A DNA stretch of 10,282 nucleotides from DSM-111022 sp043424535 (GTDB taxonomy: Bacteria; Bacillota; Bacilli; Lactobacillales; Aerococcaceae): NCBI GenBank assembly GCA_043424535.1, contig JBHWOV010000075.1, positions 1 to 10,282 of the forward strand. Direction: 5' to 3'. The notes below the pieces were generated by a model. The model worked only from the letters and a program-made list of their open reading frames with translations, was not told the origin of the DNA and made no database searches. A program made the position numbers and the translations under genes. The first letter of the stretch is position 1. Each line of letters opens with the position of its first letter. This document shows positions 5,339 through 10,282 of the stretch, one piece after another.

Positions 5339-7672
5339 TTATTTCTTTTTCTTCTTAATTTTAAAATTGGGCTGTTTAGAATGTTTCTTGCGCCCTTTTT
5401 TCTTATTGTTTTGTTTTGATTGGTGATCTTGGGGTTCTTTGCGGCGTTTTTTATTGCGTTTTTGTTTGCGCGTCGGACGAATAATCGATGAATCGACGTC
5501 GATGTGTTCCGCATCTAACAAATCAAAATCGATTTGGCGTTCTTCAACGTCAACTGCGGCCACTTCGATTGTGACTTGTTGTCCGATGCGAAAAGCACGT
5601 CCCGTGCGTTCGCCAATCAACATCAAATGGTCTTTATTAAATTGATAATAATCGCCCTTCATTTGGTCGAGGCGGACTAAGCCTTCAACCGTATTCGGCA
5701 ACTGAATAAACATCCCAAATGAGGTAATCGAACTGATCGTGCCGTCGAATGTTTCGCCAACATGTTGCGCCATATATTCGGCCTTCTTCATCGCGTCCAC
5801 TTCACGCTCGGCATCGACCGCACGGCGCTCCATTTGCGAACTATGATCAGCAATGCCTGGTAATTGGTCGGTCACTTTATTCAAGTATTTCTGACTCGGA
5901 CGACCTTTGGCATAATTCGTAATTAAACGGTGGACAATTAAGTCTGGATAACGACGAATGGGCGAAGTGAAATGCGTATAGTCTCTGGCTGCCAATCCAA
6001 AATGCCCTTTGGGTTCTTCGGAATACACAGCCTGTTGCATACTTCTTAGCAACATCATCGATAAGACCGGCTCATACGGTTCGCCTTTGGCTGCATTGAG
6101 GAGGGTTTGTAATTGCTTCGGTTCAACGTCCGCAGTACTTCCTCGTAAGATTAAACCAAAAGTCGTCGCAAATTCCGCAAAAGAGGTAATCCGGTCTTCA
6201 TCCGGTGACTCATGCACCCGATAAATAAATGGTAATTCCTTCTTCGTATAATGATCTGCGATCGTTTCATTCGCAGCTAACATAAAGGATTCGATCAGGC
6301 GTTCACCGACGCCACGTTCTCTAACTTGAATGTCCGTTGGATTACCGTCTTCATCGACAATGATTTGCGCTTCTTGCGAGTCAAAGTCAATCGCCCCGCG
6401 ACGACGACGCATACTCTCTAAAATACGGTGCAATTCCACCATCGTCTCAATCGGTTGCACGAGCTCTTCGTATTCCTCACGCAATTTCATATCACCTTCG
6501 ATAATCGCATTGACATCATCATAAGTCATGCGGTAGCTCGATGAGATGACACTGCTGAGAATTTGATAGTCTTGGACTTTTCCTTTGCCGTCAATCGTCA
6601 TGACACAAGATTTAGTTAGACGGTCTTCATGGGCATGCAGTGAACAAATCCCATTAGATAATTTCGGCGGTAACATTGGCACCACGCGGTCCGTTAAATA
6701 AACCGACGTCCCCCGTTCGGCTGCTTCGCGGTCAATGGCTGAATTTTCGCGCACATAATGGGACACATCGGCGATATGAACGCCTAAGCGGTAATGGCCA
6801 TTGTCTAAACGCTCAATCGAAATCGCATCATCCAAGTCTTTGGCATCCGCGCCATCAATCGTGAAAATCAGCTCGTCTCTTAAATCGACGCGCCCTGCCA
6901 TGTCTTCCGCACTGACCGTATCCGGGAATTGTTCGACTTCTGCCATGACATTTTCGGGAAATTCATGGGGAATATTAAATTTGTAGAGCACCGATAAAAT
7001 ATCGACACCCGGCGCATTTTTATGGCCGATTTCCTTGGCAACCAGTCCGGTCATCACATTCGGACGTTCGGCGGTTGGATAGTCTTTGATTTTAATAATG
7101 ACAATACTGCCGTCCACAGGATTGACCCCTTCAGGCAAAGCAAAAATTTGTAAATGGCGCGAGCTGGTCGTATTGGGTTCAACGAAACCAATATAGCCTG
7201 TTTTCTCGCGTTCTTCCTTATTATATGCGTAAAATTCACCGACTAATTGTTGGGTCGCACGCTCAACGACACGGTCAATACGGGCTTCAGACCCTTTCCC
7301 CGTTTGGGGATTGACTTCCTTCAGAATCGTCACTTCAACTTCATCGCCGTCCATCGCTGCCCCAATATTATTTGGCGGGATAAAGAGATCAGGTTCATCT
7401 GCTTCAACCGACACAAAACCGAATCCTTTGGCATTGGCACGGAAAATACCCGTCGCTTGTTTCGAACGTTGTTGTTTGCGTTGGTATTTACCTTGCGCTG
7501 TGATTTCTAATTCATCAATATGCTCTAAAAAGTTTAAGGCTTTGATTAAGCGTTTGTAATTTTTATTCCCGCGATAATTAAAGACACTCGCGACTTCATC
7601 GGCTTTATAAGCTTTGTCGGCATGCTCTTCGAAAAATGCGATTAAATTCTTTTCTAACTTTGATAAACTCAT
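5339..7672 (-). CDS. rnr: Ribonuclease R, 3'-5' exoribonuclease
   Basis: The 777-residue protein has the full RNase R layout: an N-terminal winged-helix region (1-65), two cold-shock OB domains (about 70-235), the RNB catalytic domain (about 255-590), an S1 domain (about 638-720) and a basic tail (733-777). The four acidic metal ligands are present in DGADAKDLDDA, as Asp273, Asp279, Asp281 and Asp282. HIADVSHYV (299-307) and HFTSPIRRYPDL (567-578) are RNB signatures. The enzyme degrades structured RNA, including rRNA fragments and nonstop mRNA from trans-translation. The tail is nearly all Lys, Arg, Gln and Asn, ending in KIKKKKK, and likely aids RNA or ribosome binding. The start is supported by GGAGG 8 nt upstream. 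It lies between est and smpB in one operon. Confidence 0.97.
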   Translation of the reverse strand: MSLSKLEKNLIAFFEEHADKAYKADEVASVFNYRGNKNYKRLIKALNFLEHIDELEITAQGKYQRKQQRSKQATGIFRANAKGFGFVSVEADEPDLFIPPNNIGAAMDGDEVEVTILKEVNPQTGKGSEARIDRVVERATQQLVGEFYAYNKEEREKTGYIGFVEPNTTSSRHLQIFALPEGVNPVDGSIVIIKIKDYPTAERPNVMTGLVAKEIGHKNAPGVDILSVLYKFNIPHEFPENVMAEVEQFPDTVSAEDMAGRVDLRDELIFTIDGADAKDLDDAISIERLDNGHYRLGVHIADVSHYVRENSAIDREAAERGTSVYLTDRVVPMLPPKLSNGICSLHAHEDRLTKSCVMTIDGKGKVQDYQILSSVISSSYRMTYDDVNAIIEGDMKLREEYEELVQPIETMVELHRILESMRRRRGAIDFDSQEAQIIVDEDGNPTDIQVRERGVGERLIESFMLAANETIADHYTKKELPFIYRVHESPDEDRITSFAEFATTFGLILRGSTADVEPKQLQTLLNAAKGEPYEPVLSMMLLRSMQQAVYSEEPKGHFGLAARDYTHFTSPIRRYPDLIVHRLITNYAKGRPSQKYLNKVTDQLPGIADHSSQMERRAVDAEREVDAMKKAEYMAQHVGETFDGTISSITSFGMFIQLPNTVEGLVRLDQMKGDYYQFNKDHLMLIGERTGRAFRIGQQVTIEVAAVDVEERQIDFDLLDAEHIDVDSSIIRPTRKQKRNKKRRKEPQDHQSKQNNKKKGRKKHSKQPNFKIKKKKK

Positions 7673-7684
7673 GTTCTCTCCTCC

Positions 7685-7713
7685 AATTCATCCCGTCAAA
7701 TAAGAGATGAATT
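7685..7713 (-). promoter_or_regulatory. Hairpin between est and rnr, next to the rnr ribosome binding site
   Basis: AATTCATC and GATGAATT form a perfect 8-bp stem with a 13-nt loop. The 5' arm (minus strand, from 7713) overlaps the est stop codon, and the 3' arm ends directly before the GGAGG of rnr. There is no T-run, so it is not a terminator. It could affect mRNA processing or rnr translation; a role is inferred only. Confidence 0.45.
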
Positions 7714-8461
7714 AATGACTATTTCGTTCGATAAAGGTTACCACAAAGGCTTCGAATGATTGGCGATTGCGGTCAACTGTTATCACGTGTGTATTTTCTG
7801 GGAATGTCTTCAGCGTCATATCCACTCCGGCCATCGCATGGACGACTTCATGAATATCGGCGCCACGCACCATCGTATCTTTCAATGATTGCACCAGCAA
7901 TACCGGCACTTTAATGGTGTCGAGCTGATTGCGATATGAGGCTTTGAACATTTCCAGGTCGTGCATTTGTTCGGTGTATTTAAATTTGATGCTTGGCCAA
8001 TCGTCTTCAAATTGGTCATATTGATCATTTTTCTTGTATAGATTGCGCGTATAAGCCTTGAAGACATCGTCGATGGTGACCGTCTGTTCACGGACAATCG
8101 GCGAGTTAAAAGTCCCCCCTGCCTTCACAGGTAGCGAATCATCGATTAAGGCATCGATCGCAAACAATCCACCTAGCGATAAGCCAAAGACAAAAACTTG
8201 ATCGAAATGATGACACATCCACTCGACCGCTTCCTTCGATTGACGGCGCCAAATCTCAATATTCGCATCTAAAATATCATGAATGTCATTCGTGGCATGT
8301 CCTTTTAATAAAGGCATTAACACATTGTATCCTGCTTTATTTAAACGGCGTCCTAATAGGTTCATATCATTCGTTGAACCGGTATAAGCATGAAATAAGA
8401 CAATCCCTATCTCATGATTATCTGCTTCAAGGAATCTTGCTCCTTGGAATGGTACGTCCAT
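7712..8461 (-). CDS. est: Carboxylesterase of the Est30/YvaK type (alpha/beta hydrolase)
   Basis: The 249-residue protein has the size and motifs of Est30-type esterases. The nucleophile is Ser95 in VFGLSLGGLFA (91-101), the likely acid is Asp195 in SLKDTMV, and the likely base is His225 in PENTHVI. FHAYTGS (23-29) supplies the oxyanion-hole strand, matching the HG-type motif of the family. Members are cytosolic and hydrolyse short- to medium-chain carboxylic esters; the natural substrate is not known. The start is supported by AGGTGAT, complementary to the 16S rRNA end, 5 nt before ATG. It lies between secG and rnr, as yvaK does in Bacillus. A terminator separates it from secG, so it probably has its own promoter; a weak TTGGTT-17-TATAGA pair upstream is too close to the ribosome binding site to be convincing. 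Confidence 0.93.
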   Translation of the reverse strand: MDVPFQGARFLEADNHEIGIVLFHAYTGSTNDMNLLGRRLNKAGYNVLMPLLKGHATNDIHDILDANIEIWRRQSKEAVEWMCHHFDQVFVFGLSLGGLFAIDALIDDSLPVKAGGTFNSPIVREQTVTIDDVFKAYTRNLYKKNDQYDQFEDDWPSIKFKYTEQMHDLEMFKASYRNQLDTIKVPVLLVQSLKDTMVRGADIHEVVHAMAGVDMTLKTFPENTHVITVDRNRQSFEAFVVTFIERNSH

Positions 8462-8520
8462 TAATCATCACCTATTTCTATATTCTCTATTTCAATCATA
8501 ACCAATTTAAAGGGGAATAT

Positions 8521-8558
8521 AAAGAAAAAAACTCCAACCTAACACCGTTAAGCAGGAG
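8521..8558 (-). terminator. Terminator after secG
   Basis: On the minus strand, CTCC and GGAG (plus-strand 8555-8558 and 8532-8535) close a longer imperfect hairpin with an inner TAAC/GTTA stem, followed by TTTTTTTC. It lies 10 nt after the secG stop. The weak stem may allow some read-through into est. Confidence 0.75.
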
Positions 8559-8567
8559 CATTGAATG

Positions 8568-8798
8568 TTAATGAGATGTTAAATAGGCTAATGCGATGTT
8601 CAAAACAAAGAATAAGACACCTAAAACCGTTGTCGCGCGAATCAGAAATGCTTCGAATCCTCTAGCCTTCGTACGCGGTTGACCATCGTCACCGCCGGTT
8701 AATAAACTGGCCGCATTTCCTTTTGATGGTTGCATCATCACAAGAATAATTAACAATACTGACACAATAACCAGTGCGAGTAGTAATATATCGTACAT
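8568..8798 (-). CDS. secG: SecG, preprotein translocase subunit
   Basis: The 76-residue protein has the SecG plan: a first membrane helix (about 3-22), the conserved cytoplasmic loop with MMQPSKGNAASLLTGG (21-36), then a second membrane helix (about 51-72). SecG joins SecY and SecE in the plasma membrane and helps SecA-driven export. AAGGAGG lies 7 nt before ATG. It is the first gene of the secG-est-rnr-smpB cluster but has its own promoter (8843-8870) and a terminator. The nearby DUF1002 protein, with its signal peptide, would be a client of this export route. Confidence 0.95.
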   Translation of the reverse strand: MYDILLLALVIVSVLLIILVMMQPSKGNAASLLTGGDDGQPRTKARGFEAFLIRATTVLGVLFFVLNIALAYLTSH

Positions 8799-8842
8799 TG
8801 ATCTTCCTCCTTAATTCAAGGTTGATTGATTTCACTCCTCCT

Positions 8843-8870
8843 ATTTTAACATAATGGCTGATTCTTTCAA
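8843..8870 (-). promoter_or_regulatory. Sigma-A promoter of secG
   Basis: On the minus strand, TTGAAA (plus 8865-8870), a 16-bp spacer, then TAAAAT (plus 8843-8848), with TG one base before the -10 box. The predicted 5' leader is about 38 nt. Confidence 0.75.
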
Positions 8871-8965
8871 TACTTAGGTGATGAAAGTGTTTTTAGATTA
8901 TGAGAAATTCCGGTGAGTGGAGCCGATTTTATCTCTAATCATTAACTTTTTGACTATCAAAATGA

Positions 8966-8974
8966 TGCTATAAT
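8966..8974 (+). promoter_or_regulatory. Extended -10 promoter of the YitT-family gene
   Basis: TGCTATAAT is a perfect extended -10 (TG-N-TATAAT). A TTGACT at 8950-8955 is only 13 bp away, too close for a normal -35. Predicted transcription starts near 8981, which rules out a translation start at the TTG at 8975. Confidence 0.75.
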
Positions 8975-8998
8975 TTGGGGGACAGAGAGGAGCTTAGC

Positions 8999-9847
8999 AT
9001 GAAAGAAATTATTAAAAATCTTATCTTAGTGACCATCGGGAGTCTCTTCTTCGCGGTTGCGATTAATTGGGTTACCTTGCCGAATGAATTAGGTGAAGGC
9101 GGCATTACCGGACTGATTTTATTTATGAATTATACCGTCGGCACCAATATCGCCCTCGCGACTCTGGTTATCAATTTAATTTTATTAGCGATTGGCTGGA
9201 AATTCTTAAATAAGACGACCATTTTTTATACCATTTTTTCAATCTTAGTTCTGTCCTTCTTCCTCGAATTTGTTAAGCCGACACCCTTCATGCCGGACAA
9301 TCTATTGACGGCGGGGATTTTGATGGGCATTCTGATGGGGATTGGCCTGGGGCTCGTAATTGTTGGCAATGGCTCGACCGGGGGTACCGATATTATTGCG
9401 CTGATTTTACATAAATTTACCGGCATTCCTGTTTCAACGGGCTTACTCATCCTCGATTTATTTATCGTGTTATTGGTGACGACGATTATCGGTGTTGAAA
9501 AAGGCATCATTACGATGGTGGCGATTTTCTTGACGTCGCGCATTATCAATTTCATCGTTTCTGGTCTCAATCCAAAGCGGGCTTTCCATATTATTTCAGA
9601 TGAGTATGAAGCGATTGGGCAAGCGATTATTGAGGATTTAGATCGGGGCGTGACGATTTTAAATGCGAGTGGTTTTTATTCGAAGGCGGAGCGTCCGATG
9701 CTTTATGTGGTGGTGAGTAATGCACAGGTGATGCGGCTGCAGCGGTTAATCCAGCAATATGATAATAATGCATTCGTGACGATTTCCGAAGTGCAAGAAG
9801 TCCACGGCGAGGGCTTTACCTATTTCCTAACCGAGCTGGAGGAATAA
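8999..9847 (+). CDS. YitT-family membrane protein (YitT domain plus DUF2179)
   Basis: The protein is 282 residues from ATG at 8999, chosen because GAGGAG lies 6 nt upstream and the upstream in-frame TTG at 8975 overlaps the -10 box. The N-terminal part (1-190) has five or six hydrophobic segments and the family motifs ITLPNELGEGGITGL-like (24-39) and VGNGSTGGTDIIA (122-134). The C-terminal part (about 195-282) is the soluble DUF2179 domain, with HIISDEYEAIGQAI, the RGVTILNASGFYSK strand-loop (216-229) and a final HGEGF. Members sit in the plasma membrane of Firmicutes, often in several paralogues. Their substrate is not established, so I give no transport claim. It is a single-gene unit, divergent from secG and closed by its own terminator. 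Confidence 0.92.
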   Translation: MKEIIKNLILVTIGSLFFAVAINWVTLPNELGEGGITGLILFMNYTVGTNIALATLVINLILLAIGWKFLNKTTIFYTIFSILVLSFFLEFVKPTPFMPDNLLTAGILMGILMGIGLGLVIVGNGSTGGTDIIALILHKFTGIPVSTGLLILDLFIVLLVTTIIGVEKGIITMVAIFLTSRIINFIVSGLNPKRAFHIISDEYEAIGQAIIEDLDRGVTILNASGFYSKAERPMLYVVVSNAQVMRLQRLIQQYDNNAFVTISEVQEVHGEGFTYFLTELEE

Positions 9848-9870
9848 TATTATTTCATGTGTGTTTATTT

Positions 9871-9902
9871 AGTGTTGGCAGTAAAATGCCAGCACTATTT
9901 TT
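9871..9902 (+). terminator. Rho-independent terminator of the YitT-family gene
   Basis: AGTGTTGGCA (9871-9880) pairs with TGCCAGCACT (9887-9896) over 10 bp with one G-T, a 6-nt loop, and then ATTTTT. It lies 23 nt after the stop. Confidence 0.92.
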
Positions 9903-9921
9903 ATGACCAAAGTTTGTGACT

Positions 9922-10095
9922 GTTCTGTATTTCGCCTGTTCCGCTCGTATCATTATCGGGCAACGTCCTGAGCCAAGGTCTCAGGACTTGGCTGGCTATT
10001 CAGCTCTCTAAGTGCTAAAGCACTAAGAGAGTGATATGTGCCAGTCCATGCTCAGTCCGATGATGATACTCGCAAAACAGTCTTCATACAGAATG
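9922..10095 (-). repeat. Branched palindromic repeat, copy R5 (short form, inverted, second arm type)
   Basis: It lies in the opposite orientation to R1-R4. Plus-strand arms are TTCTGTAT (9923-9930) with ATACAGAA (10086-10093), CTGTTCCGC (9936-9944) with GCAAAACAG (10072-10080), and ATCATTATCGG (9949-9959) with CCGATGATGAT (10057-10067). Hairpin A has CTGGC (9992-9996) with GCCAG (10040-10044) and CTCTCT with AGAGAG. Hairpin B is GTCCTGAG/CTCAGGAC. The arms match the R3 type. In the element's own orientation, two changes in the CTGTTTTGC/GCGGAACAG stem are kept as G-U pairs. There is no hairpin C. Confidence 0.87.
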
Positions 10096-10178
10096 TAATG
10101 TGCGAAAGATTATTGTGGTGAATAAATAACAATAATCCCTCGGAGATATAAATCTGATGGAGAAGATAATATAAGAAG

Positions 10179-10195
10179 TATCGTAATATCCGATA
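10179..10195. repeat. TATCG-N7-CGATA inverted repeat, copy 4
   Basis: TATCG (10179-10183), a 7-nt spacer ending in TC, CGATA (10191-10195). It lies 84 nt to the right of R5. The rest of 10096-10238 is A+T-rich and shows no gene. Confidence 0.6.
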
Positions 10196-10238
10196 TAAAA
10201 TAATTGTTTCCTTTGAATATTATATATGAAGAAATTTT

Positions 10239-10271
10239 AAGCCTAGAGATTAAATGTTCTCTAGGCTTTTT
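10239..10271. terminator. Terminator-like hairpin near the right edge
   Basis: AAGCCTAGAG (10239-10248) pairs perfectly with CTCTAGGCTT (10259-10268), with a 10-nt loop and TTTTTAG on the plus strand. The minus-strand side has a weaker TTAAAATTT run. It could end a minus-strand gene entering from the right or catch plus-strand read-through. Confidence 0.65.
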
Positions 10272-10274
10272 AGT

Positions 10275-10280
10275 TTGACA
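10275..10280 (+). promoter_or_regulatory. Possible -35 box at the window edge
   Basis: TTGACA matches the sigma-A -35 consensus exactly, just after the terminator hairpin. The -10 region would lie outside the window, so this is suggestive only. Confidence 0.3.
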
Positions 10281-10282
10281 CG

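Noticed and set aside
5096..7559. Several plus-strand frames of 60-110 codons across smpB and rnr
   Set aside because: They lie opposite well-supported genes, have Ser/Arg/Cys-rich products typical of antisense frames, and lack ribosome binding sites and promoters.
8799..8842. Short upstream frame in the secG leader starting at GTG after AGGAGGA
   Set aside because: The GTG is only one base from the GGAGG, the site lies at the predicted transcript start, and the frame runs into secG out of phase. There is no sign of a real leader peptide.
8950..8974. TTGACT as -35 box of the YitT-family gene
   Set aside because: The spacing to TATAAT is 13 bp, too short for a standard sigma-A promoter. The TG extension explains the promoter better.
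8975..8998. TTG at 8975 as the start of the YitT-family protein
   Set aside because: It overlaps the end of the TATAAT -10 box and would precede the predicted transcript start. The ATG at 8999 has a proper GAGGAG site.

Overview
The window looks like chromosomal DNA of a low-G+C Gram-positive bacterium (Bacillota). I favour Lactobacillales, possibly an Aerococcaceae/Carnobacteriaceae-like lineage, but the genus is a guess. The support is the rplU-prp-rpmA operon with an L21 leader, an L27 that carries the cleavable N-terminal extension of Firmicutes, the secG-est-rnr-smpB gene order, strong AGGAGG ribosome binding sites and consensus sigma-A promoters.

Layout: 2-178 is the 3' end of an unidentified A+T-rich plus-strand gene. 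179-550 is noncoding and holds one copy (R1) of a large branched palindromic repeat. 553-1724 is the complete ribosomal-protein operon on the minus strand: promoter, L21 leader, rplU (L21), prp (the cysteine protease that matures L27), rpmA (L27) and a terminator. 1725-2990 has no gene. It contains a tandem array of three more copies of the repeat (R2, R3, R4), two orphan half-repeats, a duplicated A+T-rich flanking module and a small TATCG-N7-CGATA inverted repeat. 2991-4767 is a single-gene unit for a secreted DUF1002 (YpuA-like) protein with a long acidic Ser/Glu/Pro tail. 4838-8870 is the RNA quality-control and export cluster on the minus strand: secG with its own promoter and terminator, then est (Est30-type carboxylesterase), rnr (RNase R) and smpB. 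8966-9902 is a divergent single-gene unit for a YitT-family membrane protein. 9903-10282 is noncoding and holds a fifth repeat copy (R5, inverted), another TATCG motif, a terminator-like hairpin and a possible -35 box of an outside gene.

How the genes work together: Prp removes the first nine residues of L27 before 50S assembly, and L21 probably controls the operon through its leader. SmpB, with tmRNA, rescues stalled ribosomes, and RNase R degrades the defective mRNAs. SecG is part of the SecYEG translocon that would export the DUF1002 protein. No ssrA (tmRNA) gene follows smpB here.

The most unusual content is the repeat family. Five copies of a roughly 170-220 nt element share one multi-branched fold, and their stems differ in sequence by paired, compensating changes. 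Copies gain or lose a whole hairpin module, and they come in at least two matched arm types. I do not recognise the family. It could be a MITE-like element or a structured RNA, and the sequence alone does not decide between them.
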